Source: Pelodictyon phaeoclathratiforme BU-1
GTDB lineage: Bacteria > Bacteroidota > Chlorobiia > Chlorobiales > Chlorobiaceae
DNA: 64,000 bases
NCBI RefSeq assembly: GCF_000020645.1
Contig: NC_011060.1
Location: 2,804,501-2,868,500, forward strand
Direction: 5' to 3'
Positions 7,862 to 16,463 of this stretch are shown here, piece by piece (position 1 is the stretch's first letter; each line of letters begins with the position of its first letter). The notes beneath the pieces were generated by a model. It was given only the letters and a program-made list of their open reading frames with translations. It searched no databases and was not told the origin of the DNA. The translations under genes were made by a program, and so were the position numbers.

Positions 7862-10800
7862 CTACTTTTTTGCTGATTTCTTCTCTACAATATAATAGAC
7901 AATCGGTACAACCACGAGGGTCAGAATGGTTGAAAGAATACCTCCCCAGATCAGCGATATGGCCAGTCCCTGGAAAATAGGATCAAACAACATAACAATA
8001 GAACCAATGACTACTGCTCCTGAAGTCAGAATAATCGGCCGTGTACGAACAGCCGCTGACTCAATGACCGCCTGTTTAAGATCAACACCTTCAGCCCTGC
8101 GAATCTGGATAAAGTCAATGAGCAGTACGGAGTTACGAACCATGATACCTGCAAGTGCAATCATACCGATCATACTGGTTGCGGTAAAAAAAGCTCCGTG
8201 CAGCATATGGCCAGGAATAATCCCCACAAGGCTCAGAGGAATGGCAATCATCATGATCAGCGGAGTCTTGAAAGACTGGAACCAGCCGATAATCAACAGA
8301 TAGATAATGACAAGAACAACGGCAAAGGCCGTGCCAAGATCTCTGAAAACCTCAAAGGTAATCTGCCACTCCCCATCCCATTTCATCGCCAGCTTATCCT
8401 CCGATGTCGGATTGGCGGTATAAAGAGGACTCACACTGTACCCTCCAGGAACCTTAAGCTTCTCGATCTTTTTATCCATATCAAGCATGGCATAGACCGG
8501 GCTCTCCGTTGCACCAGCCACATCCGCCGTCACATAGACCACCCGGCGAAGATCTTTGCGATAAATGCTCTTGTCCTGGATTTTTTCTTCAACGGTCACC
8601 AGCTCCGACAGCGGAATCATCTCGCCGGCGCGCAGACGGGTTGTCAGGCTTCCCATACCCTGCGATTGCACAAAAATACCTGACAGATCCTGCAATGATG
8701 TTCTGTCAGACTGAGGCAGACGTACCTGAATCGATACGGGTTCAAGTTCCTTGTCCGTATGCAGCACACCAACATCCATACCTGCAAGCGACATGCGCAG
8801 TGTCTGGGCTATCTGCTCGGCACTTACTCCGCGGAAAGCAGCACGCTCTTTGTTGACAACAAGATTGAATACTTTTTGGTCATCCTCAACAAGCCAGTCA
8901 ACATCAACGACACCCGGAGTCTCTTCAAAGACCTTTTTTACCTGGCGGGCAAGCGCAATCTGCTCCACCTGCGAAGGACCGTAAATTTCAGCAACAAGAG
9001 TTGAGAGCACTGGAGGGCCCGGAGGAATCTCAACAATCTTTGCGTTTGCATTATAACGTTTTGCAATCTGCTGCACACCGGCTCTCACCTTTTTGGCAAT
9101 ATCATGGCTCTGCACCTTGCGCTCATCCTTGGGAACAAGGTTGACCTGGATGTCACCCATGTTCTTGGCCTGACGAAGGTAATAGTGGCGGACAAGACCA
9201 TTGAAGTTGATGGGCGCATTGGTACCCACATAATACTGGTAGCTGCGAACCTCAGGCACCGTTTTCAGATAGGCTGCAATCTCCTTGGTCACTCTTGCCG
9301 TCTGCTCAAGAGCGGTTCCTTCCGGCATATCAATAATTACCTGAAACTCATTCTTGTTATCAAACGGAAGCATCTTCATCTGGACAGCCTTCAACGGCAC
9401 CAGTGCAATAGCGCCAATGAGCATCAATCCAACCACACCAAAAGCGATCCATCTCTTGAAACTGCTCTCGATAAAAGGAGAGAGAATGGTATTGAAGAGC
9501 TTGTAATAACCCGTTTTGGTAATATCATACTCTTCATGATGTCCCGTCTCGGTTTTCAGAAGACGAAAGGCCAGCCAGGGTGTTGCTATCAATGCAACGA
9601 GAAGGGAGAATATCATTGCCAGCGAAGCTCCGATCGGCATCGGGCTCATGTAGGGACCCATCAAACCGGAAACGAAAACCATCGGCAGTACGGCGGCGAT
9701 AACAGTGAAGGTTGCCAGAATGGTCGGATTGCCCACCTCATTGATAGCCGTAATTGCAGCCTGCAGTTTGGGCTGCCGCTTCATTGCAAAATGACGATGA
9801 ATATTCTCGGCAATGATAATGGAATCATCAACGACAATACCCGTCACAAAAATCAAGGCAAAAAGAGTAACCCTGTTGAGTGAATAATCGAGCAGATAGT
9901 AGATGAGCAGGGTGAGTGCGAAGGTGATCGGTACCGAAGCAAAAACCACAAGCGCGCCCCTCCATCCAAGGAAAAAGCCCACGACAATCGTTACGGCTAC
10001 GACAGCCATCAGCAGATGCTCAAGCAGGGTAAATACTTTGTCTGTTGCCGTTGCGCCATAGTTCCTTGTTTCACTGACCGTCACATCAGCAGGAATCAGG
10101 TTCTTTTTGAGATCATCAACCTTTGCAATCACCTTGTCGGCAAGTTTGGAGGCATCACTTCCCTGCCGTTTGGCCACCGTCAGTGTCACTGCCGGATACT
10201 CCCCTGTAGCGGAACCTGTCCGGGCAGCAGCAGCCCAGCCAAAAAAGTTGTAGTTATTGACCTCTTCAGGCCCGTCAACAACACTGGCAACATCTCGGAG
10301 ATAAACCGGTGATGCGCCATAGATACCAACAACAATATTGGCAACTTCGCCGGCACTCTCAAAAAAGCTTCCCGAGCGGACAATGATTTCCTCATTCATC
10401 TGCTTGAAATCTCCGGCAGTCATCTGACTGTTTGCCAATTGTACCTGACGGGCAATCTGCAAAGGGCTCACATTGAACTGCCGGAGTTTTTCCTTGTTCA
10501 GCACAATTTTTACCTGGCGTTTCAATCCTCCCTTTATTTCGACGTCACCGATATTCTTGATTTTTTTCAGTTCATCGGCTACCTCAACGGCTGTTTTACG
10601 GAGCTGATAGGGATCCTTCGTCTTGCTCCAGAAGGTGAGATTAAGGGCTGGAACATCGTCAATAGAGACCTTTTTCATCAGAGGAAACTGGACACCTGAT
10701 GGCATTTTGTCCATGTTTTTCATCAAGGTCGACCACAACTTGACCATACTTTTCTCAGAATCTTCACCGACCTTAAAACGTACGGTCACTAACGCCAAAT

Positions 10801-11074
10801 CGGGCATGGAGGTGGAATAGACATAATCGACTCCCGGAATTTCTGTCAAGGAACGCTCTACCGTCTTGGCGACCCGTGACTCTACCTCTGCCGGAGTGGC
10901 TCCCGGATAGGGGATATACAGATCAACCATCGGTACCACAATCTGCGGCTCTTCCTCTCTGGGGGTCATGAACGTCGCCATAATACCCACAAGGAGAGAG
11001 GCCACCATCAGAAGCGGCGTAATCTTCGAATTGATAAACTGTTTTGCGAGTTTACCGGCAATACCTTCATTCAT
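7862..11074 (-). CDS. RND-family efflux transporter (AcrB/CusA type)
   Basis: 1070 residues, full length for the family. An N-terminal transmembrane segment, a first periplasmic loop beginning near PGATPAEVESRV, a TM bundle with the charged relay motif GIVVDDSIIIAENIHRH (about 405-425), a second large loop and a second TM bundle. Located in the inner membrane, it would export a substrate using the proton gradient together with an adaptor and TolC. It overlaps the adaptor gene by 8 bases. The adaptor is abnormally short (see that entry), so whether the tripartite pump works as usual is open. Substrate unknown; the upstream regulator suggests a sulfur or metal-related signal. Confidence 0.93.
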   Translation of the reverse strand: MNEGIAGKLAKQFINSKITPLLMVASLLVGIMATFMTPREEEPQIVVPMVDLYIPYPGATPAEVESRVAKTVERSLTEIPGVDYVYSTSMPDLALVTVRFKVGEDSEKSMVKLWSTLMKNMDKMPSGVQFPLMKKVSIDDVPALNLTFWSKTKDPYQLRKTAVEVADELKKIKNIGDVEIKGGLKRQVKIVLNKEKLRQFNVSPLQIARQVQLANSQMTAGDFKQMNEEIIVRSGSFFESAGEVANIVVGIYGASPVYLRDVASVVDGPEEVNNYNFFGWAAAARTGSATGEYPAVTLTVAKRQGSDASKLADKVIAKVDDLKKNLIPADVTVSETRNYGATATDKVFTLLEHLLMAVVAVTIVVGFFLGWRGALVVFASVPITFALTLLIYYLLDYSLNRVTLFALIFVTGIVVDDSIIIAENIHRHFAMKRQPKLQAAITAINEVGNPTILATFTVIAAVLPMVFVSGLMGPYMSPMPIGASLAMIFSLLVALIATPWLAFRLLKTETGHHEEYDITKTGYYKLFNTILSPFIESSFKRWIAFGVVGLMLIGAIALVPLKAVQMKMLPFDNKNEFQVIIDMPEGTALEQTARVTKEIAAYLKTVPEVRSYQYYVGTNAPINFNGLVRHYYLRQAKNMGDIQVNLVPKDERKVQSHDIAKKVRAGVQQIAKRYNANAKIVEIPPGPPVLSTLVAEIYGPSQVEQIALARQVKKVFEETPGVVDVDWLVEDDQKVFNLVVNKERAAFRGVSAEQIAQTLRMSLAGMDVGVLHTDKELEPVSIQVRLPQSDRTSLQDLSGIFVQSQGMGSLTTRLRAGEMIPLSELVTVEEKIQDKSIYRKDLRRVVYVTADVAGATESPVYAMLDMDKKIEKLKVPGGYSVSPLYTANPTSEDKLAMKWDGEWQITFEVFRDLGTAFAVVLVIIYLLIIGWFQSFKTPLIMMIAIPLSLVGIIPGHMLHGAFFTATSMIGMIALAGIMVRNSVLLIDFIQIRRAEGVDLKQAVIESAAVRTRPIILTSGAVVIGSIVMLFDPIFQGLAISLIWGGILSTILTLVVVPIVYYIVEKKSAKK

Positions 11075-11477
11075 TGGTTTGATCCTCCACAGTCACACGT
11101 TTTTTTACCGTTACACCTTCAACAAGCGCTGGACTATAAACCCCAACCACAAGCTCTCCTTTATCCAAACCACCAAGAACAACAAGGTCATTATTCATGG
11201 AGCGCCCTGTACTGATCCAACGTACCGAGAGGCGGTTATCAGCCCCGACAACAAAAACTCCGGTAAGTTCTCCTTTATGAAAAATTGCCGATACCGGCAC
11301 CAGCAAGCGCTCTCCGCTCTCGGTTGAATTGAGCGCGCGAACAGGAACGATCGCACCGACCTCAACTGAAGGTGACTGGATCGGGCTCTTTTTCGGCTCT
11401 TCACGATTGCCACACCCCGCAACAAAGAGTGGAATGGCCACCAGAAGAAGACATCTCTTTTTTATATCCATGCTCAT
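11067..11477 (-). CDS. Truncated (internally deleted) RND periplasmic adaptor lipoprotein
   Basis: 136 residues where adaptors have about 350-400. The N-terminus is a lipoprotein signal (hydrophobic stretch ending in VAGCG, lipobox Cys near residue 22). After about 25 more residues it jumps to sequence that matches the C-terminal beta-barrel and membrane-proximal domains (LLVPVSAIFHKGELTGVFVV, then GGLDKGELVV). The lipoyl/barrel-sandwich and alpha-hairpin domains, needed to reach TolC, are missing without a frameshift. It overlaps the pump gene by 8 bases and follows tolC by 31. Either a clean in-frame deletion has left a relic, or this is a minimal adaptor. Confidence 0.75.
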   Translation of the reverse strand: MSMDIKKRCLLLVAIPLFVAGCGNREEPKKSPIQSPSVEVGAIVPVRALNSTESGERLLVPVSAIFHKGELTGVFVVGADNRLSVRWISTGRSMNNDLVVLGGLDKGELVVGVYSPALVEGVTVKKRVTVEDQTNE

Positions 11478-11508
11478 TGCATTATTCTGCTTCAGTTAGG
11501 AAAGCTTC

Positions 11509-12837
11509 TCAGTTGCCACGGTAATATTCAAGCTCACTTCTTGATACACAATAATCATATGTGGCCTGATTCAACCTCATTTTAGCATAGGTATAAGCCT
11601 GCTCCCTCATCAGGAGTTCGAAGGTCATCGCCATACCAGTCTTGAACTGTGTGCTTATATAATCAAGACTTACCCTTGCCTCCTCCAATGATTTCCTTGC
11701 AACGGCAATTCTTGCCTTGGCGGTTTTCAGCGACCGGAACGATTTGCTCACCTCCACAAGACTATTGCTCTTTGCAGCTTCATAATTGTACATTGCCTCA
11801 CGCGCCTGGGCTTTGGATTCCTGGATACGTCCCACTGAAGACATACCGTCGAAAATATTCCACTGCATGTTCATCCCGAGCGCCCAGCTTGAACCCCCGC
11901 CAAAAATATTGTTACTGTGCAGATTTGTCTGCAGAAAAGCGTTCAAACGTGGACGCCTTGAAGCCTGAACCATCTCTTCCTGCAGGGCTGCAACCTGCCG
12001 ATAGGTTTCGAGCGCTTTTAGATCGGCCCGCTCCTCAGGCCTGTTTTTCTCATTTCCCTCAGGCAGCACAGCATCGACAACAAAATCACCCGTAGGTATA
12101 ATGGAAACACCCCGATCAAGGTTCAACATCACCACAAGCGACTCTGTTGCGTTTTTTATCTCATCATGCAACAACATTTTCTGCTCCTGAAGTTCAGCAA
12201 GTCTGACATCCGTTGACAGCTTGTCAGACTTCGGCAGTAACCCGGCACGATAACCTTTGGCGGCATCGTTACTGTGTGCCTGCATGGTTGTTATCGACTT
12301 CTCAACAGCCTCTATATTCTTGCGTGCAAGAATCAACCCATAATAGACTTTGCTTACCTGGAGCCCGATAGTCTCCTCACTGCGAAGAGCCATATGCTCC
12401 TGTGCCTTCTTGGCCGTTATCGCCATATTCCGTCCTACGGCAGCATCAGCGTTGTAAACCGGCTGCATGACCTGAATGGAGGTATTGAAATCATTGATAA
12501 TATCAGCATTATTCAACTTTGCCGGATCAAAATCAGATGCCTCTATCGTGTTCTGCTGCAATTTAAAAACCAATGCCGCCCCAGGGTCATTGGTCAAGAC
12601 AAGCGTCTCCGACAACGTAACTTTCGGCAGGAATGACTGACGGGTCTGGACAATTTTTGCCTCAGCCTGATCAACCCGGCTTCGTGCAGCCTTTACGGTA
12701 TAGTTGTTTTGACGGGCCATGGCGATGGCATCGGAAAGAGAGAGCTTCATGGTCTCGCCAGCATTTGCCTGGAGAGGAACGGCCAAAGCGCCCACCATGC
12801 AAAAGCCGATTAACGCCTTATATATCTTCATGTTCAT
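11509..12837 (-). CDS. TolC-family outer-membrane efflux protein
   Basis: 442 residues with a signal peptide (about 1-27, ending in ANAGE) and two repeats of the outer-membrane efflux protein family, rich in long amphipathic helices (for example AIAMARQNNYTVKAARSRVDQAEAKI and the C-terminal RMNQATYDY-like segment). It would form the trimeric outer-membrane channel for the RND pump encoded downstream. It starts one base after the stop of the CstR-like regulator, so translation is coupled. Complete. Confidence 0.9.
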   Translation of the reverse strand: MNMKIYKALIGFCMVGALAVPLQANAGETMKLSLSDAIAMARQNNYTVKAARSRVDQAEAKIVQTRQSFLPKVTLSETLVLTNDPGAALVFKLQQNTIEASDFDPAKLNNADIINDFNTSIQVMQPVYNADAAVGRNMAITAKKAQEHMALRSEETIGLQVSKVYYGLILARKNIEAVEKSITTMQAHSNDAAKGYRAGLLPKSDKLSTDVRLAELQEQKMLLHDEIKNATESLVVMLNLDRGVSIIPTGDFVVDAVLPEGNEKNRPEERADLKALETYRQVAALQEEMVQASRRPRLNAFLQTNLHSNNIFGGGSSWALGMNMQWNIFDGMSSVGRIQESKAQAREAMYNYEAAKSNSLVEVSKSFRSLKTAKARIAVARKSLEEARVSLDYISTQFKTGMAMTFELLMREQAYTYAKMRLNQATYDYCVSRSELEYYRGN

Positions 12838-13068
12838 CTACTGTTTAGATATGAGTTTTAAAATCTTTTCCGCACTTTTTGAGTCACCATTATTCATACA
12901 CTCCTTAAGATTGCGGTGAAGTACCAACGAAAAAGTGTTATCCAAAGCGGCTTTTGCCGCCTGAAACTGTGTAATAACCTGGGAACACTCCTCCTCCCTT
13001 TCAATCATTCTGATAAGTCCCTCAACCTGACCACCTACCCGTTTCAGTCTGAGAATCACGTCATTCAT
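12838..13068 (-). CDS. CsoR/CstR-family repressor, CstR-like (persulfide sensing)
   Basis: The ATG at 13068 gives 76 residues with the full three-helix CsoR/FrmR fold (MNDVILRLKRVGGQVEGLIRMI); the longer open frame upstream adds only unrelated sequence. Copper-sensing CsoR has Cys-His-Cys; here the ligands read Cys28 and Cys57, and the residue four before Cys57, where CsoR has His, is Asn53. The context NLKEC and the ECSQVITQ block resemble the S. aureus persulfide sensor CstR. First gene of a six-gene operon (TolC, adaptor, RND, small protein, MBL hydrolase), which it presumably represses. A metal sensor cannot be excluded because His51 lies nearby. Confidence 0.82.
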   Translation of the reverse strand: MNDVILRLKRVGGQVEGLIRMIEREEECSQVITQFQAAKAALDNTFSLVLHRNLKECMNNGDSKSAEKILKLISKQ

Positions 13069-13203
13069 AAAACTTTCTGGTTTTAACGGCAATAATAAGA
13101 TACCCGTACCCCGTACCGGTATAAAGGTATAAAAAAAAATATTCCCCGCAAGCACTTTCATTGCAAGCGGGGAAAAAGGCGGGACTACATCACGAAAAAT
13201 CCC

Positions 13204-13827
13204 TTACTTTTTACCTCCTTCTACAGCAAGTTCAGCCGCAGTACAGCAAATATCTGACTGTACCTGACAGAGCATACTTTCCGTTGCCTGCTGCATGATC
13301 TGTGACATGACCGCTTCGCTCATGAACTTGAGTATACCCTCCGGCATGAGGTTTAAGGGAAAAGAGAGATCAAAATCAAGCGCAATATTGGTGTCAAAAT
13401 AAACTGATGTACGGCCATCATGCTGATGCAGCAGGCAAATTTCGGAACTTGCCTTGCCGACAAAGGTATGAGGAGCAACCGCGTCAAACTGAGGATAATC
13501 ATGAACAGCCTCCATGCGAATCCGCTTTCCATTCCCATTGAGATGGGCCATATCTTTCACCCTGGCAGCCAATTGCTGACCATAACTGTCTTCAAACGAA
13601 AACGCCTCTTCAACTTGGCGGACAAAAAAAACCGCCGTGATCGGATTGTTTCGGGGATCAGCAACCTGAAAAACCCATTGAAACATATCGAGTTCTATTA
13701 AATGCTTGACGTTACTGCAATAAGGATTACAGTTCATCAGCTTTGTATGATCTGAGAAATAGAGGACCGATTCATGTAAACATGAGTCAAGAACAACATG
13801 CGCTTTGCTTTTACCAACAACTTCCAT
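13204..13827 (-). CDS. SRPBCC/DUF1997-like protein, copy 1
   Basis: 207 residues from the ATG at 13827, chosen because the paralogue at 22190 begins with the same MEVVGKSKA. The C-terminal half (FDLSFPLNLMPEGILKFMSEAVMSQIMQQATESML) has the pattern of START-like DUF1997 proteins, common in oxygenic phototrophs: a strand rich in Phe/Leu, a Pro turn and a long closing helix, the part that covers a hydrophobic ligand pocket. No signal peptide. It is downstream of two Csm-like genes on the same strand. A role in binding or delivering pigment or lipid is inferred only from this context. Ends with Gly-Gly-Lys-Lys like its twin. Confidence 0.6.
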   Translation of the reverse strand: MEVVGKSKAHVVLDSCLHESVLYFSDHTKLMNCNPYCSNVKHLIELDMFQWVFQVADPRNNPITAVFFVRQVEEAFSFEDSYGQQLAARVKDMAHLNGNGKRIRMEAVHDYPQFDAVAPHTFVGKASSEICLLHQHDGRTSVYFDTNIALDFDLSFPLNLMPEGILKFMSEAVMSQIMQQATESMLCQVQSDICCTAAELAVEGGKK

Positions 13828-13916
13828 GGCAATATTAAAAAAGATTAAAAATCCCAATAAAGAGTTTTATTTTTTTAAAACGCTTGTCGTCGGTTGAGAG
13901 TTCCACCCATAAATTG

Positions 13917-14153
13917 TCAACACTGTTCAGCCTTTTGCTGCATCACCTGTCCTAAATTTTCAGCAAACTTTTCAACAACCTTGTCTGCAACTTTTCCAGC
14001 CAATAACCCTCCAAGTCCTGCAAGCAGGATCCGTGGAACTCCATGAACAAAAAAAGGAATCCCGAAAGGAGATAAAAGAAATGCACCGCCGACAATCGTT
14101 GCTACAGGCTTGATCAGCCCTTCCGGTGAAAGGCGCTGTTGATGGTTGTCCAT
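13917..14153 (-). CDS. CsmC/CsmD/CsmH-core chlorosome-like protein
   Basis: 78 residues. The core GGAFLLSPFGIPFFVHGVPRILLAGLGGLLAG (residues about 22-52, written here in part as GAFLLSPFGIPFFVHG) is a Gly-rich hydrophobic hairpin of the kind seen in the CsmC/CsmD/CsmH chlorosome-envelope family. It is followed by a charged amphipathic helix. It lies 79 bases after the 119-residue gene and 90 before the SRPBCC gene. A nearly parallel set exists at 25.2-25.8 kb. It would sit in the lipid monolayer of the chlorosome. Assignment is by motif recollection, not alignment. Confidence 0.62.
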   Translation of the reverse strand: MDNHQQRLSPEGLIKPVATIVGGAFLLSPFGIPFFVHGVPRILLAGLGGLLAGKVADKVVEKFAENLGQVMQQKAEQC

Positions 14154-14232
14154 AAAAACTTTTTTTTTAGCATAAGACCGGGACCTGATAACTCATCATC
14201 AACCCTGAATCGGAAAACCTGAACGAAGCCGC

Positions 14233-14592
14233 CTACTCTTTTGCTTTTGCTCCATTCACAATTTTATTGAGTGAATTTGAAAACATACTGAGCGCCATCT
14301 CTATAACCTTCAATTGCGAGTTGGTAATATCAACCAGAGCAATACATAAGACATTGAAAGCCTCAACAGTATCAATAGGAGATTCTGATGATGCTGGAGC
14401 CGCAGCCACGGGCGCGACAGGTTGCGCAGCGGTCGCCAAAGAGCTCTTGGTTTCAGGTTTCGTCACGACGTTGCGGCTTTGCTGTTGAACTGCCGGAGGC
14501 GTTGAAGGCTTGATGCTGGGCGCCTCCTGATCAGAAGCTGCTTTTTTTTTGAATCGGGAAAAAAATCCGCCTTTTTGTTCATCATTTGCCAT
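14233..14592 (-). CDS. Chlorosome-envelope-like protein with Pro/Ala linker
   Basis: 119 residues: a basic N-terminus (KGGFFSRFKKK), an Ala/Pro/Ser-rich low-complexity linker (about 20-75) and a C-terminal amphipathic helix (FNVLCIALVDITNSQLKVIEM). The helix resembles the CsmB/CsmF motif. With the neighbouring 78-residue protein the pair adds up to about 197 residues, close to the size of CsmH, whose two halves resemble CsmB/F and CsmC/D. The paralogue at 25471-25836 shares both ends. First gene of a three-gene minus-strand set; an IS3 element now begins 225 bases upstream of its start. Confidence 0.6.
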   Translation of the reverse strand: MANDEQKGGFFSRFKKKAASDQEAPSIKPSTPPAVQQQSRNVVTKPETKSSLATAAQPVAPVAAAPASSESPIDTVEAFNVLCIALVDITNSQLKVIEMALSMFSNSLNKIVNGAKAKE

Positions 14593-14876
14593 TATCGTTA
14601 TGCATTTGAATGTTTAAAATAATAACCGGTTAATTGCACACTCTTCAGCCTTAATCAAAAAAGCAGAAGCTCCCTTAGCATCTTGGTATTACCATGTCAA
14701 TGGGTAATGTAACCAAAAAGAGGCGCAACAGGAGATCATCCATTATGAAAAAGTTTTTCAAGCATACAGAATTTTGTAATTTTTGCACATGAAGTGCACT
14801 GGTACTCATAATATAGTGGACCCCGAATTTTAGACAGTGGTTTAAGTTGTTAACTTGCCCCAAAAAGGAGCAGGTA

Positions 14877-15170
14877 ATGACAAAAAGGACACGAAAAAAT
14901 TTCAGCAGTGGCTTTAAGGCCAAGGTGGCACTTGAGGCTATTCAAGGGGTCAAGACGCTGAATGAAATCGGTCAGGAATTTGGAGTACACCCCGTTCAGG
15001 TCGGTAAGTGGAAGAAAGAGTTGCAGGAACAGGCATCAAGCTTGTTTGAAGCCAAACGGGGTCCAAAACCAGTTGAACCGGCTGCAGATCCTGAAAAGCT
15101 TTATACGGAAATCGGGCGGTTAAAGGTCGAGCTGGATTGGCTTAAAAAAAAGTCCGGACTGTCCCTATGA
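14877..15170 (+). CDS. IS3 transposase OrfA
   Basis: 97 residues with the N-terminal helix-turn-helix of IS3 OrfA (FKAKVALEAIQGVKTLNEIGQ and HPVQVGKWKKEL) and a leucine-zipper-like end. Start ATG at 14877 follows an aaaaaggagcag ribosome-binding site; the longer frame upstream is ignored. A run of eight A at 15144-15151 close to the end of orfA is a candidate -1 frameshift site for making the OrfAB fusion transposase. Confidence 0.92.
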   Translation: MTKRTRKNFSSGFKAKVALEAIQGVKTLNEIGQEFGVHPVQVGKWKKELQEQASSLFEAKRGPKPVEPAADPEKLYTEIGRLKVELDWLKKKSGLSL

Positions 15171-16093
15171 GTGTGCGCAGATGGTGGGTCAGCGACAAAG
15201 AGCCATTGCCGGTGGCAAAGCAATGCGTCCTTGTGTCCGTTAATCGTTCGACGATATATTTGCCGTCTATCGTGTTGTTTCCTGATGCAGAAGACTTGCA
15301 GTTGCTTGAACTGATTGACAAGGAGTACACCAAGCATCCATTTTATGGTAGTCGTAAAATCATGCACTATCTTCGTAGCGAGGGTTACCAGATCAACCGG
15401 AAACGGGTTCAGCGGCTTATGCGAAGGTTGGGTCTGGCCGGTATGGCACCGGGCCCCAACACCAGCAAACCGCATCCGGAGCACAAGATCTACCCCTATC
15501 TCTTGCGGGGAGTTGATGTCACAAAACCCAACCAAGTCTGGTCGACTGACATCACCTATATTCTCCTTCCAAAGGGCTTTATGTATCTGGTGGCAGTCAT
15601 CGACTGGTATTCCCGGAAAGTACTCTCCTGGCGATTATCGAACTCGATGGAAAGCACCTTTTGCGTTGACTGTCTGCAAGAAGCGTTACGAAAATACGGG
15701 ACACCCGATATCTTCAACACCGATCAAGGCGCCCAGTTTACGAGTGCCGCCTTTGTCGGAGCGCTCACGGAGCACCCATCCATCAGTATTAGCATGGATG
15801 GACGTGGCCGAGCACTGGACAACATCTTTGTCGAACGACTCTGGAGGAGTGTCAAATATGAGGATATATATCTCAAAGGTTACTCCACCGCAGCAGAATT
15901 ACAGTGCGGATTAAAGGAATATTTTGTATTGTTCAACGTTGAAAGGCAGCATCAGTCGTTGGGCTACAGTACGCCAGATAAGGTTTACCGGACAGCCGTT
16001 GGAGGTGGTGCAAGAATAGTTGACAAGTATAACAAGAACAAGCAGACAGAAGAGTTAAAGGTAAAAGAGGGGCAGCGCCTTTCCGCTGCATGA
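15167..16093 (+). CDS. IS3 transposase OrfB (DDE integrase)
   Basis: 308 residues. The rve integrase core shows the three catalytic acids: Asp in WSTDITYI, Asp in NTDQGAQFTS and Glu in ERLWRSVKYE. It starts inside the orfA stop codon (ATGA), the usual coupling in IS3 elements. Complete. Fragments with near-identical sequence occur at 16275-16297, at 36065-36232 (reversed) and, for the terminal repeat, at 34234-34283. Confidence 0.93.
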   Translation: MSVRRWWVSDKEPLPVAKQCVLVSVNRSTIYLPSIVLFPDAEDLQLLELIDKEYTKHPFYGSRKIMHYLRSEGYQINRKRVQRLMRRLGLAGMAPGPNTSKPHPEHKIYPYLLRGVDVTKPNQVWSTDITYILLPKGFMYLVAVIDWYSRKVLSWRLSNSMESTFCVDCLQEALRKYGTPDIFNTDQGAQFTSAAFVGALTEHPSISISMDGRGRALDNIFVERLWRSVKYEDIYLKGYSTAAELQCGLKEYFVLFNVERQHQSLGYSTPDKVYRTAVGGGARIVDKYNKNKQTEELKVKEGQRLSAA

Positions 16094-16149
16094 ACAGGTC
16101 AGGTTACCAACTTAAACTCAGCCACTTTTTGTCCACCGGTTGGGGTCCA

Positions 16150-16463
16150 CTTCATAACATAGCCTTTTCGTTTCAATAGAACCTCCGGAAACAGCTTGAT
16201 ACGTTCGAACGCCATCACAACATTTGAAAATATAAGCCACCAAACCACCAATAAAACCAGCTATGCAAAACAGCAGTCGTAAAATCATGCACTATCTGAA
16301 GTTCTGTGGTTTTCGATTTTTAATCAACCATATTTTTAATATCTTTATTTTCTATTTTTCGCAGAACTACGCGAAGAACAGCGGATTTACTTTTGATGCA
16401 CTTTAACATATCGCGAAATAAACAGGCATTCTTGATAAATCAATTTATCCTTAGGCAAGTAAT
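16150..16463. other. Intergenic region with 23-base IS3 scrap, upstream of radical SAM gene
   Basis: 314 bases between the IS3 right end and the radical SAM gene. Positions 16275-16297 repeat exactly the bases at 15350-15372 inside orfB, so an older IS3 copy left a scrap here. The rest is AT-rich and probably contains the promoter of the gene at 16464; I see no clear -35/-10 pair. Confidence 0.5.

Larger units (their letters stand above)
14817..16149 (+). mobile_element. Intact IS3-family insertion sequence
   Basis: Bounded by imperfect inverted repeats: tggaccccgaattttagaca at the left, and at the right end the complement of ggtggacaaaaagtggctgag with the outer tggacccc. Both ends also share a ttaagttg block. 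Inside are orfA and orfB overlapping by ATGA. The transposase has all three DDE residues, so it may be active. The pentanucleotide cataa occurs near both ends but is not flush with them, so I do not claim a target-site duplication. Confidence 0.9.

Noticed and set aside
9104..9883. 259-codon frame opposite the RND pump gene
   Set aside because: Antisense shadow; His/Asn-rich composition and no domain.
15315..15914. 199-codon frame inside IS3 orfB
   Set aside because: Alternative frame of the transposase; orfB has the DDE residues.
14804..16161. Five-base target duplication cataa of the IS3
   Set aside because: The two copies are not flush with equivalent ends of the inverted repeats.
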